DNA of 64,000 nucleotides from Bacillota bacterium (lineage in GTDB: Bacteria; Bacillota; Clostridia; Acetivibrionales; JANLFN01), in contig JAEZTC010000011.1 in the NCBI GenBank assembly GCA_023421675.1, positions 1-64,000 on the forward strand. The letters run 5' to 3'. How positions within the stretch are numbered: the stretch's first letter is position 1; each line of letters opens with the position of its first letter. The notes below the pieces were generated by a model, which was not told the origin of the DNA, made no database searches, and saw nothing but the letters and a program-made list of their open reading frames with translations. This document shows, one piece after another, positions 6,910 to 15,926 of the stretch. The translations under genes were made by a program, and so were the position numbers.

Positions 6910-8322
6910 TCACATACTTCCTATTCTCCATTGATAAGGGTAAAAACAGTACTTATCAGAATTAAAAACATCATCTATTATTGTTAAAATTATATCTTCC
7001 TTATTATCTGCCAAAATATTTTCTACTCTATAGATTAAGTACTTCTTCCCTAATTCATATAGTTGTTTTGCAATATTCCTTTCATGTTCAGTCATATAGA
7101 AATCTTCATCAATATTAGTAGATGTCTTAACTTCAATATACAGTTCAATACCCATTTTATCATATGATAAAATATCATAGCCTTTTTCAGAGTCCTTAGA
7201 TACATCAATAATTCTTTCAAAATATTCTGTATCCTTCAGTTTTTCATACTCATAATCAAGTACAAACGCTTCCCCTAAATCTCCAATATGCATTTGATAC
7301 TCATGTAATTTTTTATAATCAATATTTTTATTTAACATTTTTTTGTATTCATCAAAAGTATAGAACAAAGGTGAAACAACCATGGTGTTATTTAATGATA
7401 TCTCGCTATTAGGAAGCATTTGATTAACTACGCTAGAGTTTTTTTTTAATTCTTCAGCACAATTAATGCAGAGAATTTTACCGTTAATAGCAGACCAATT
7501 ATCTATAATACTTCGATATTTATTCTGACAGTTTGGACATAAAATCCAACTAATTTCTCTTGTGTTTCTAATTTTACTAGGAGTTAAATCATTTATTCCT
7601 ACAAGTTCGCCTAAATTTTTAATACAATGATATATGTCCCTTAAGCCATTATTGCCACGTTTGTAATAGTTCTCCCAAAACTCTAAATACTCAGTTGGCA
7701 GCTTAATTTTGTTATTATCAGAATCAATTATTCCTTCAGCATAATAGTTTATTTGTTTTATATACCTTATATATTCGATTGGAACATCTGTTTCAAATAG
7801 TAAATACCATAATATAAAATATTTTATGTAATGTTTTCTTCCTGAATGCTGCTGCTTTATAATGTTTTCTATCCTATCTAATTCTTCAACTTTTAAGATT
7901 TCCTTTACATCAATTTCATTTTTTGAGGATTTATTGTTGCTTTTTTTGCTTATTGTTTTATTTCTAGCTTTTTCAATCTCATCTTTTTCCTTTGATTTAA
8001 GCCATAATTTATCAAAACCCGTTTCATCAATTAGTAAATCATACGCATAAAGATATCTGAAAAATCCTCTAATATATGAAAATTTTGAGCTTTTTGTGTC
8101 CTCTGCATCTATTTTTTCTTTAATAACGTATAAATCATTAATATTTAGTGATTTTATATCTTGCTTTCCCGAATGATAAAACAAGTAAGATATTGCACTC
8201 TCATAACCATCTTTTCGTTTATATAAGCTTAAAAAGTTATCAATTATTTCTTGGGTATTTTCCGATAAATCTTGCTTTATTAGATTTAATGGTAATTGGT
8301 CTACAATCTTTCTTTTAGACAT
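6910..8322 (-). CDS. Fusion protein: integrase-like N-terminal fold, zinc ribbon and DUF3883-type nuclease domain
   Basis: A 470-residue protein. Residues ~15-115 look like the SAM-like core-binding domain of tyrosine recombinases. Residues ~145-258 resemble a degenerate recombinase catalytic fold in which I cannot find the R-H-R-Y set. A zinc ribbon follows (Cys262, 265, 285, 288). Residues ~345-435 match the NO VEIN/DUF3883 PD-(D/E)xK-type domain: GDLGE (Glu351), GYDI (Asp383), YIEVKT (Glu397, Lys399), and the MTEHER helix. The nuclease residues look intact. It has an AAGGGTG ribosome site. It is paired with the MBL-fold gene 7 bases downstream. It is likely a DNA-acting effector (inference). 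Confidence 0.75.
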   Translation of the reverse strand: MSKRKIVDQLPLNLIKQDLSENTQEIIDNFLSLYKRKDGYESAISYLFYHSGKQDIKSLNINDLYVIKEKIDAEDTKSSKFSYIRGFFRYLYAYDLLIDETGFDKLWLKSKEKDEIEKARNKTISKKSNNKSSKNEIDVKEILKVEELDRIENIIKQQHSGRKHYIKYFILWYLLFETDVPIEYIRYIKQINYYAEGIIDSDNNKIKLPTEYLEFWENYYKRGNNGLRDIYHCIKNLGELVGINDLTPSKIRNTREISWILCPNCQNKYRSIIDNWSAINGKILCINCAEELKKNSSVVNQMLPNSEISLNNTMVVSPLFYTFDEYKKMLNKNIDYKKLHEYQMHIGDLGEAFVLDYEYEKLKDTEYFERIIDVSKDSEKGYDILSYDKMGIELYIEVKTSTNIDEDFYMTEHERNIAKQLYELGKKYLIYRVENILADNKEDIILTIIDDVFNSDKYCFYPYQWRIGSM

Positions 8323-8339
8323 TTTTGTTCACCCTTCAC

Positions 8340-8530
8340 GTACTTATTCTCTATGAGTAGAATTTATTACAGTATTTATAGCATTTATCAATAAATACTG
8401 TATACTTTCCGCAAAACATAATACCCTTTCCAGAACTATTGGGACAAATGCTTTGATACCGCAGCTAGAGCATTCTCGATGATTATCAAGTATTTTCCCT
8501 GCATTGTTGTGGGTTTTTGACTTATAGATT
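8340..8530 (-). pseudogene. Possible decayed Cys-rich (zinc-ribbon) coding remnant
   Basis: On the minus strand one frame reads ECSSCGIKAFVP, and the neighbouring frame then continues CPNSSGKGIMFCGK and CYKYCNKFYS before a stop. The pair of CxxC-like clusters split between two frames suggests a frameshifted short zinc-binding protein. The evidence is limited to the Cys pattern, and it may be chance. Confidence 0.25.
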
Positions 8531-8533
8531 CAT

Positions 8534-9169
8534 TTAAATATCTTTTTTCTTTAAATCAAATATATGTAATCTGAATTCATCTTTTAAGGAATCTCTTATT
8601 TTACTAATTTCTGGCTGAGCAACTAACTTATATGCGACTATATTTTGGTATTTGCTTAATTCGTTTTCGATACCAACAGCATACAAAATATAGTTATTAA
8701 TGCATAAAGTGTCCAAAATGTTTTCAATATTATCATTGGTAGAATTGAAAGCTATTTTATAGTCATTTAAGTAAATTCTAGAAAACGCATTAGATTTATA
8801 AAATCTATATCCAATACTAATGTTATTACATTCTTCATCATTATAATTATTTATGTAGTCTGGATTTAACAAACTAAGTATATACAAAAATGGAGTTAAT
8901 AAATAATCACTCTCGTTATGATAGTCCTTCATTTTTGATATAATTTTATATATATTTTTCCTGTTTTTTTCTAAAATATCTAATAGATAATGCCTATCAA
9001 TTTTATCTGCTATCATATATTTTTCTACTTTAATCAACCCTTCATTAATTCCTTGTTTTAATAAACTGATATCTTCATCTTTAAATATTGCCCCTCTATC
9101 AATATTAAATAGATTCTTATAGGTAAAATCTTTTTGTAACTCTATTTGCTTATTTAAAAAATCTAACAT
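8534..9169 (-). CDS. Unknown 211-residue protein
   Basis: Not recognised. It is Lys/Ile/Asn/Tyr-rich, apparently soluble, and predicted mostly helical in the first ~120 residues. The second half (ISIGYRFYKSNAFSRIYLND, then IAFNSTNDNIENILDTLC) may be a mixed fold. No catalytic motif is visible. It has a very strong GAGGAGG ribosome site 5 bases before the ATG, so it is surely translated. It lies about 210 bases upstream of the nuclease fusion on the same strand and could be part of the same transcription unit. Its low-complexity composition is typical of horizontally moved defence cargo. Confidence 0.7.
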   Translation of the reverse strand: MLDFLNKQIELQKDFTYKNLFNIDRGAIFKDEDISLLKQGINEGLIKVEKYMIADKIDRHYLLDILEKNRKNIYKIISKMKDYHNESDYLLTPFLYILSLLNPDYINNYNDEECNNISIGYRFYKSNAFSRIYLNDYKIAFNSTNDNIENILDTLCINNYILYAVGIENELSKYQNIVAYKLVAQPEISKIRDSLKDEFRLHIFDLKKKDI

Positions 9170-9247
9170 TTTTTCCTCCTCAAAAGTAACATTTTTACAT
9201 ACACTCTAGTACATATTTTTCTTATTAACAACATATGCCCTATTCGT

Positions 9248-9412
9248 TCATACTCGATATCTGTCTGTACATACTGATTTCATTGTGCGTTCATTGAGTG
9301 CTTCTATATCAGGCCTATACCTAAGATTTTCAAGGTACTCCTTAGCCTGGTCAGATGCATTGAATAGTTTTTTTATACTGTATTCAGTGCCAAATTGGAA
9401 AAATACATTGGG
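9248..9412 (-). pseudogene. Decayed coding remnant (no start)
   Basis: A minus-strand frame of about 47-50 codons reads ..FFQFGTEYSIKKLFNASDQA, then KEYLENLRYRPDIEALNERT, and ends at a stop at 9248-9250. It has protein-like composition but no start codon or ribosome site, and the frame is closed upstream. It is probably the tail of a lost gene. The family is not recognised. Confidence 0.35.
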
Positions 9413-9616
9413 GAATCAAATTTAAGAGTTAATAACCAACATGGGTTAAGAACCAGGGATGTAAAGTACTTAACTCTTCAACGTTTTTATCATCTTGAAC
9501 TTTACTAATAGCTTAGACAACTATAATCCTTGTATCAATTTTGTTTATCATTTATGAATAATTTGTTGTAATACTGTAAGCTTTTTTTTAATAAAAGTCT
9601 GAAGGATACCTGTTCC

Positions 9617-9850
9617 TTAAAGGCTTTCTCTACATTCTTGGCAAATATTTTTCCCTTTAAATCCGACTACATCTTTTACTGAATTGCAAAAAACACACCC
9701 TGGTTGATATTTCTTAAGCAAAATCATTTTCCCATCAACAAATATTTCCAAAGGGTCTTTTATAGCAATTTCCAACGTATTACGTAACTCCTTGGGTAAT
9801 ACCACCCTGCCAAGCTCGTCAATTGACCTTACCATTCCTGTTGATTTCAT
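9617..9850 (-). CDS. AbrB/SpoVT-type transition-state regulator
   Basis: A 77-residue swapped-hairpin AbrB DNA-binding protein: residues 3-50 match MKSTGMVRSIDELGRVVLPK and LRNTLEIAIKDPLEIFVDG. The C-terminal part has two CxxC pairs (CVFC, CQEC) that can bind zinc, usual for clostridial AbrB paralogues. It has a G-rich GGGGGG ribosome site. It sits between the helicase gene and the 211-residue gene, all on the minus strand, so it may regulate the cargo. Being inside the element, it may be acquired rather than the host AbrB. Confidence 0.9.
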   Translation of the reverse strand: MKSTGMVRSIDELGRVVLPKELRNTLEIAIKDPLEIFVDGKMILLKKYQPGCVFCNSVKDVVGFKGKNICQECRESL

Positions 9851-9954
9851 TTTTCCCCCCCATATAGTAATTCTACTTCTATATATCGTTGTTATTAAAT
9901 TATATATATTTTAAATTAAAATTGTTAAACAGGGATACTTGTCGTTTGAGCACA

Positions 9955-12486
9955 TTAGTTATTTACAATTGGTAAATCAATCGCCAGTTCCTTCTCAAAT
10001 GAATCCATTATGTTTCCCCAATCAATTTTTGCTTCTTCAAGGTCATATAGCAATTTTCGTTCATATTCAGAAGGAGCTTTCTCAGTAAGTTTTTCAATAA
10101 TGCCAATTAACTTGTCCCGTACTTTTTTAAATTCATCTATAGAAATAACGTATATATCTTCATCAGGATTTGCTTTGTCACTTATTAGCTTACAATCAGT
10201 AATTAGAATTTTATAGTATCTTTTTACATCAGTATTTCTTGCTGTCCAATTCACATGGTCAGCAATTTTTGTTACATCTTTCTTATAAATCACTCCATTA
10301 TCTTTTTTTTCATTCTTATCTTCAAAAATTAAATAGCTATATTCATTATCTATTGGTTGCCATAGATTATCGGGTCCTGTGTCGTATTTGTTGTCAGGTC
10401 GTGTACTTATATATCCCAAGTATGTTCCAAGTTCACAAATACTTTGTTCAAAATTAGCATAAGTGGCATCTACACTAATATTTCCTGTTCTTGTTTTAAA
10501 CTCAGCAATAGCTCTTCTATCAATTTTTCCATCAATCATAAACATCTTAAGAATCCTGATTACTTGTTCAGTTATAACTTTATTTGTATCATCATAATTT
10601 CCTTCTAAATCAAAGTATCTTCCTATTAGCCTTTCGCCTTCTCCAGCCATGATATAGTATTTGGCAGCTGCTTCCACATTTCCAGCCAATTTATAGCTAA
10701 AACCTATCCAATGTTGATACCAATGACCCAATTTCTTGTCAAATTTGAAGGCAGTATCAAGTGCATTCTCAAGGATTCTTGCAGCTTTTTCAAAATCCCT
10801 GCCCCACAATTTGTTTGAAAATTTTTTCTCTGCTTCTGCAATTAGTAAAACTTGCCCATGCAAATTATCATCTTTTTGTGTAATATGCATCACGCTATCA
10901 ACTTTGACCATGTGATTATAAGTATCTATCCAACTCTTATTCCTTTCAAAAAAGGCATTAACAGATTCACAGAGCTTTTCTACGCTATCCAAATCTTTTG
11001 TAATCAAATCTCCCAAACTCAACTGTTGACACACGAAATTAGATATTGATTCCCTGTTTTTAGAGTTAATAAGCCATTGCTCTAAATCTGCTCCACATAA
11101 CAAAACAACCGAATAATCTTTAACCCCTCTTGTCGTTCTTCCTAATGCCTGCATCACTCTTGATGCAATTGCTGTTTTTAATACATTGCTTAATGAGAGA
11201 TGTCGCCAAAGGAACTTGTCTATTAGATTCATTCCCGATGGTAAACCATCTACAACTAAGCATCGGCATGTATCTTCAGGAAAATCAATGCCGTCATATC
11301 TACTTGTTAATATAAGCTTATCATTTCCTTTAGACTCTTTAAAATTATTTATAACATTATGTGTTATTTCTACATCCGCTTCTTGTTCGTATAATTCTCT
11401 CCACTTCCTTGCTTTCGGTTTGGTCGGAGTAATAATTAATGTCTTACGACTCTCTATAGCCTTTTTTACCCATTCAAAACTATCATTACAATATTGCGAT
11501 AATTTCGGCATAAGAATCATTCTTTCGCATTTGCCTGCAGAGTTGGGGGGTGAGATTGTTAAGTCGGGCTTCTTTCCAAAAGTCTTATAAAATTCATCAA
11601 TATTATTAAGTGTAGCAGATAAGTAAATCCTTCTTACCTGCTTTGAGAAATATGGTAAGTTATCCGTTGGCGGAAGTAAAGGTGTTATCTCTATCCCACT
11701 CATACTTATATATGCAGAGCACACATCCAAATTATCTTTTAAAAATTCCCACGCAAAGCGGTTATTTGAGTCTTGAATATTCGATTCATATAGAATTTGT
11801 TTTATCTTATCCAAATGGAAAGTCCATAAGAACGTAGGCACAAATATAACAGTATCATCACTACCAGATGTAATATCTTTAAATGTTGAATCCCTATTGA
11901 CTGATTTGTAATAATCAAATAGCAATTCACATATACGTTCATATGCACTTTTAAAGTAATCACAATTTTCAATATACAGAGAAAACTGGCTTCGAAAAAT
12001 ATTTTGGACTGTATGAGCATCATCAAATATCAATGCATCAATATCATCATTTAAAAAAACAGACCACCCATTAAAAAGGGCATGATAAGAAGTTATTAAC
12101 GGACTCTCTCCTGAAGCATAACCGAAATCACTAAACTTCTCCTTGCCTGTATAGGTAGTCACTTTTAAATTATAACTTTCAGCTTTTTCCTTTACCTGGC
12201 TGACCAATTGGTTATTGCTACATAAATATATAACTTTTTTATTGCCCTCATTAACAATTGACTGAGCAATTAACAACCCAATTAGTGTCTTACCTCCACC
12301 TGTATCAAGATTTATAAGAATATCATTATTATCTCTTTTTTCACTCCAAGCTTTTAATGCTTCCCCCTGCGGAAACCATAAATCTCCAACACTATTCTCC
12401 ACTTTCGGTAATGAGTAAAACAGTTTTATGGGGTCAGTCTCCTTGCTTCCAGAATTTCCAGTCATAAATTTAGTAAAGTCAATCAT
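9955..12486 (-). CDS. SF2 DEAD/DEAH-type helicase, XPD/DinG-like, with long C-terminal region
   Basis: An 843-residue protein. ATPase motifs are visible: DTGGGKT (Walker A, residues 61-67), DDAH (155-158), YLSATL (motif III, about 288) and QALGRTTR (motif VI, about 452). The late motifs with DGLPSG and the layout recall XPD/DinG-like helicases. The Fe-S cysteines of XPD are not evident. The C-terminal ~330 residues include a helical-repeat-like region (FEKAARILENALDTAFKF, AAKYYIMAGEGERLIGRYFD) and no clear nuclease. In a mobile element with restriction-modification genes, a defence role is inferred. It probably translates nucleic acid in an ATP-dependent manner. The start GAGGTAACTT-ATG overlaps a small upstream ORF. 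Confidence 0.85.
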   Translation of the reverse strand: MIDFTKFMTGNSGSKETDPIKLFYSLPKVENSVGDLWFPQGEALKAWSEKRDNNDILINLDTGGGKTLIGLLIAQSIVNEGNKKVIYLCSNNQLVSQVKEKAESYNLKVTTYTGKEKFSDFGYASGESPLITSYHALFNGWSVFLNDDIDALIFDDAHTVQNIFRSQFSLYIENCDYFKSAYERICELLFDYYKSVNRDSTFKDITSGSDDTVIFVPTFLWTFHLDKIKQILYESNIQDSNNRFAWEFLKDNLDVCSAYISMSGIEITPLLPPTDNLPYFSKQVRRIYLSATLNNIDEFYKTFGKKPDLTISPPNSAGKCERMILMPKLSQYCNDSFEWVKKAIESRKTLIITPTKPKARKWRELYEQEADVEITHNVINNFKESKGNDKLILTSRYDGIDFPEDTCRCLVVDGLPSGMNLIDKFLWRHLSLSNVLKTAIASRVMQALGRTTRGVKDYSVVLLCGADLEQWLINSKNRESISNFVCQQLSLGDLITKDLDSVEKLCESVNAFFERNKSWIDTYNHMVKVDSVMHITQKDDNLHGQVLLIAEAEKKFSNKLWGRDFEKAARILENALDTAFKFDKKLGHWYQHWIGFSYKLAGNVEAAAKYYIMAGEGERLIGRYFDLEGNYDDTNKVITEQVIRILKMFMIDGKIDRRAIAEFKTRTGNISVDATYANFEQSICELGTYLGYISTRPDNKYDTGPDNLWQPIDNEYSYLIFEDKNEKKDNGVIYKKDVTKIADHVNWTARNTDVKRYYKILITDCKLISDKANPDEDIYVISIDEFKKVRDKLIGIIEKLTEKAPSEYERKLLYDLEEAKIDWGNIMDSFEKELAIDLPIVNN

Positions 12487-12652
12487 AAGTTACCTCACAA
12501 CAAAACAGTTTTATAAATTTGGAGAAGCTTATTGCCACTCCTTCTGTTCTATTTAAATTTTCATATGTTTCCACCAACATGAATTCCATCAAGGCATTTC
12601 TAACTGTTCGACATCTAAGGTCTTTATTTGTATACAAATTAAACCTACTCAT
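12479..12652 (-). CDS. Small ORF (57 residues) overlapping the helicase start
   Basis: Minus-strand ORF MSRFNLYTNKDLRCRTVRNA, then LMEFMLVETYENL, ending in CCEVTYD. Its last 8 bases overlap the helicase start codon, a layout typical of translational coupling. The ribosome site of the helicase (GAGG) lies inside this ORF. Its own ATG at 12650-12652 has no strong ribosome site, and TATAAT-like sequence lies directly before it. The protein looks helical and basic. It could be a real small partner of the helicase or a chance frame. Confidence 0.4.
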   Translation of the reverse strand: MSRFNLYTNKDLRCRTVRNALMEFMLVETYENLNRTEGVAISFSKFIKLFCCEVTYD

Positions 12653-12844
12653 TATATAATATTACAAATTATGCTAATTTTCAAGGAAGCATAGATATAG
12701 ATTAGCGTAGTTATTTAGGAGATTTAACGATTGGGTTTATTGACAGATATTTTAGGGAATCGCAAAAAGCTTAAACTATAAAAAATGAAAACGCTATTGT
12801 AAATACTTTTTGATATCTGAGTTGTTAACAAAATTAATCCTTTT
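12653..12844. other. Intergenic stretch upstream of the helicase unit
   Basis: AT-rich sequence with no ORF or clear hairpin. It presumably holds the promoter of the helicase unit, but I see no convincing -35/-10 pair. Confidence 0.4.
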
Positions 12845-13690
12845 TCAGTTCGGTACTTCTATAGCCCTTCTTAAATATTGCTTAGCTTCTTCAATTAGCC
12901 CCATTTTTAAAAGTAGTTTACCTTTATTTTTATAAGATTTTGAGTCAGATGGGTTAAGTTCAATAGATTTATCAAAGCAAAACATTGCTTCTTCATCTCG
13001 GTCTAAAGACTTTAAAGCAATCCCCTTATTATGATAAACCTGAAAATCATCTGGTGATAGTTTGATGGCTTCATTATAACATAAAATAGCATCCTCATAC
13101 TCACCTAAGTAACAGTAAGCATTGCCTTTATTGTAAAATACATCAGCTTCAGGGTGTTCTAAAGTTAATTCAATAACTTTATTATAACATTTAATTGCTT
13201 CATTATATTTTCCTAGAGAGATAAGTGCTGTACCTTTACTATAATATGCGTTGGAGTGATTAGGGTTATGCTTTAACGCTTTATCAAAACATTTTATTGC
13301 TTGTTTTAATATATTTAGTTCAACAAGCACATTCCCTTTATTATAAAAATATGAGGCTTCGGTATTATTGAGTTTTATAGCTTTATCATAATACTCAATA
13401 GCCTCACCATACTTCTGGAGGTTTCGTAATGTATTAGCTTTATTGTAGTAAACATCTGGATTTGTGTAATTCAATAGTATTGCCTTATCATAATAATTAA
13501 TAGCTTCTGGATATCTTCCTGTTTCATCCATTAATTTACCGATGTTATAATATGCATCGTTACACAGGGGGTCTATTTCAATAATACTTATAAAGCATTT
13601 AAAGGCATCTTCAAAATTGCCTGTTTTCGCCAATTCGATGCCTTCTTTATTTAAACTATATATGCCTTGAAAATCTAAACTTTTACCCAT
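12845..13690 (-). CDS. TPR-repeat protein (about eight repeats)
   Basis: A 281-residue protein made almost wholly of 34-residue tetratricopeptide repeats of the form NKG..L..LGKYNEAI.CY.KAIEL, eight copies from about residue 8 to 277. It has no signal peptide or membrane segment, so it is cytoplasmic. TPR arrays are scaffolds for protein contacts, and the partner is unknown. The repeats are very regular, and archaeal and clostridial relatives are common. It sits between the restriction pair and the helicase. It could be an adaptor for either, but there is no direct evidence. Confidence 0.9.
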   Translation of the reverse strand: MGKSLDFQGIYSLNKEGIELAKTGNFEDAFKCFISIIEIDPLCNDAYYNIGKLMDETGRYPEAINYYDKAILLNYTNPDVYYNKANTLRNLQKYGEAIEYYDKAIKLNNTEASYFYNKGNVLVELNILKQAIKCFDKALKHNPNHSNAYYSKGTALISLGKYNEAIKCYNKVIELTLEHPEADVFYNKGNAYCYLGEYEDAILCYNEAIKLSPDDFQVYHNKGIALKSLDRDEEAMFCFDKSIELNPSDSKSYKNKGKLLLKMGLIEEAKQYLRRAIEVPN

Positions 13691-13816
13691 AATAATTCTA
13701 TATTAATCCTATCAACCACTATTATCGCCATTACATTATTATATAATCAATAGTAATATTTTGTAAACTTATAAGTTTTTCGACACAGTTAGGTAAAAAT
13801 TAAGTACGGAATTATA

Positions 13817-15088
13817 TCAATCTACTAAATCAAGTATCCACTCTGCCCATTTCATAACCCCATGAGCTCTTCTCTCAACGGTATCTTGAGAGTTAACATG
13901 GTATATGTAACAATCGTTCATTATTTCAGCAACCCTGTCCCGTGAAACAGGCGAAGCAGTATCAAAATACTCTCTTAAAACCCTATTAAATACCTCATGC
14001 TTCAGTATTGCCTCTACTATACCCAGATATTTCTGTTTATGTCTTAAGCCCATGATTCTGCGGCCTTCATCGGAAAGGGAATAAAATACCGCTCCATCTC
14101 TTCTTTTCTGAACAAGCCCAAGGTAAATTGCGGCAGTTGTATAATAGGCTGTTTGGCGTTCTGTGAATGCATAGTTAAGTGTTATGTATTCGGCAGAAAG
14201 CTCATTATGCTCCATTAAAATACTCAACAGGTCAACAATACGCACCATTGAATTTGCTTGTGGAAATGGTATTTCTGGCTCTGATATGACCCGAACTCTT
14301 TCAAGTACATCGAAAATGTCATCAAGTGTAATCTGTTCTGGAGCTATTACGTAATTACGCTGCTTAACAAGCTGCAGTGAATTATATTCATCCAAAGTGT
14401 TGAATCGGTAAATAAAAAAGGAGAAGACATCGTTTGAAAATGTCATGAAAGCTGGAACTACATCTTTTGTAACTTTGCTCTTCCAGAGCCGATAGGGGTA
14501 ATAGAGTTGACGGATTAGAAAATCATCAGCAGTAAAGTTTTTAGCTTCAACTAAAATAAGCTTGTTTACGCTTTCGTACCCACCGTCAATCTCAAGCTGG
14601 GAATTTTCAACTGTAATAGGGTACGCATCACCACTTATAACATTTCTGATGTTGAAATTAAAGCTGCCTGCAGACATCCTACCCGAAACTGTAGGAAGGG
14701 TTGTTTCCTCTGCGATATCATTTATTATTCCACTTACATATGCACAGTGAAGGCAGGCACTTTCGCTATAAAGATTGTTATAATTAATACTCTCAATATG
14801 GCCAGGTAGCGTAAAATTGATGTTTTCTACATCAGTATATGTAATGTCCTGATATGCATCAAAATGGCTTAATATATAGCTACCACGGGTAATAGGCAGT
14901 ATTGAAATTCTATTCCTAGTAAAAATTTCTGGTAGATTAGCTTTGCTATCAAATTTTGTCATCAAACGTGCTTCATGCACATTGTTTATTTGTGCTGATG
15001 TAATCGTAAAAAAGCCATCGTGTTCAATATGATTTAGGATATCATAAGTTTCAAAAAGACTTACCCAATTACTATCAATCAATCTCAT
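13817..15088 (-). CDS. Type II restriction endonuclease (PD-(D/E)xK), partner of the overlapping methyltransferase
   Basis: A 423-residue protein overlapping the end of a Dam-family methyltransferase gene by 14 bases, the usual layout for a restriction-modification pair. A PD-(D/E)xK catalytic core is visible: Asp168 (LEIDGGYES), then Glu181-x-Lys183 (LVEAKN). Cys pairs (CLHC at 113-116) may bind a metal. The C-terminal ~150 residues look like winged-helix domains (LLSILMEHNELSAEYITLNY; YSLSDEGRRIMGLR), likely for DNA recognition. The target site is unknown. Dam-like partners often methylate GATC, but this is not established here. It has no obvious frame damage. Confidence 0.8.
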   Translation of the reverse strand: MRLIDSNWVSLFETYDILNHIEHDGFFTITSAQINNVHEARLMTKFDSKANLPEIFTRNRISILPITRGSYILSHFDAYQDITYTDVENINFTLPGHIESINYNNLYSESACLHCAYVSGIINDIAEETTLPTVSGRMSAGSFNFNIRNVISGDAYPITVENSQLEIDGGYESVNKLILVEAKNFTADDFLIRQLYYPYRLWKSKVTKDVVPAFMTFSNDVFSFFIYRFNTLDEYNSLQLVKQRNYVIAPEQITLDDIFDVLERVRVISEPEIPFPQANSMVRIVDLLSILMEHNELSAEYITLNYAFTERQTAYYTTAAIYLGLVQKRRDGAVFYSLSDEGRRIMGLRHKQKYLGIVEAILKHEVFNRVLREYFDTASPVSRDRVAEIMNDCYIYHVNSQDTVERRAHGVMKWAEWILDLVD

Positions 15089-15926
15089 AATTTCGTACTA
15101 AAACTTCCTGCACTTCTCCACGACTATCTGCTACTGAATTAATGTTTCTTGTTGCTCCAACCATTTCGATTTTATAATCCTTATACAAATCTAAAATAAA
15201 TGGAGCTGATGAGTTAGAGAGCAGGAATTTTATCCCCTTTGCATTTAATCTATCACATACAGCCTTAAGCCGTATCTGGTCATCCTTTGAAAAACCGTCC
15301 AATGTATATCCTGTAAAGCTTGATGAATCAGAAAGAGGGAAGTATGGAGGGTCAAAATAAATAAAAGCGTTCTTACGAATACCACGTAATGAATCCTCAA
15401 AATCACCATTAAGAAGTGTTATATCATTATTATTAAGATATTTGCTTACAGCTTTTAAAACAATGTCATTTACAATATTGGGCCTTTTGTATTTGCCGAA
15501 TGGTGTATTAAATTGACCTTGCGAATTAACTCTAAAAAGGCCATTATAACAGGTCTTATTCAGAAAAATTATACGTGAAGCTTTTTGAACATCGTTTAAC
15601 TGTTCAAGTTCACCTGTTCTATCCATTTCCCGTACTCTATAATAATAATCTTCCTCATTTCTATGAGTAGATAAATCAGCAATTAACTCATCAACATTGT
15701 TTTTTATAGTTAGATATACATTTATGAGTTCGCTGTTAAAATCATTGATAATGGCTCTTTTTGGCTGCAAGCTGAATAGTACAGCTCCACCACCCACAAA
15801 AGGCTCATAATATGTGGTAATTTTCCTGGGTATATATTTTTCTATTACATTTAAAAGTTGACGTTTACCGCCTGCCCATTTAACTACAGGCTGAACGAGA
15901 CGATTCTTATTTTTAGTTTTTGCCAT
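15075..15926 (-). CDS. Dam-family (D12 class) adenine-N6 DNA methyltransferase
   Basis: A 283-residue D12-class methyltransferase. It has the KWAGGK motif (residues 16-21), the AdoMet-binding FVGGGAV segment, FLNKTCYNGL in the target-recognition part, and the catalytic DPPY motif near residue 190. All parts are present and the length is normal for Dam/DpnM enzymes. It uses AdoMet to methylate adenine and should protect host DNA from the endonuclease encoded immediately downstream. It has a good GAGGAAG ribosome site. It is the first gene of the two-gene operon, an order that lets methylation precede restriction. Confidence 0.9.
   Translation of the reverse strand: MAKTKNKNRLVQPVVKWAGGKRQLLNVIEKYIPRKITTYYEPFVGGGAVLFSLQPKRAIINDFNSELINVYLTIKNNVDELIADLSTHRNEEDYYYRVREMDRTGELEQLNDVQKASRIIFLNKTCYNGLFRVNSQGQFNTPFGKYKRPNIVNDIVLKAVSKYLNNNDITLLNGDFEDSLRGIRKNAFIYFDPPYFPLSDSSSFTGYTLDGFSKDDQIRLKAVCDRLNAKGIKFLLSNSSAPFILDLYKDYKIEMVGATRNINSVADSRGEVQEVLVRNYEID

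Noticed and set aside
11186..11590. 134-residue plus-strand ORF opposite the helicase gene
   Set aside because: Antisense to conserved helicase motifs, with composition unlike neighbouring proteins and no ribosome site.
12487..12844. HamA-type partner (Hachiman) upstream of the helicase
   Set aside because: Only a 57-codon ORF is present there. It is far too short for a DUF1837 protein.
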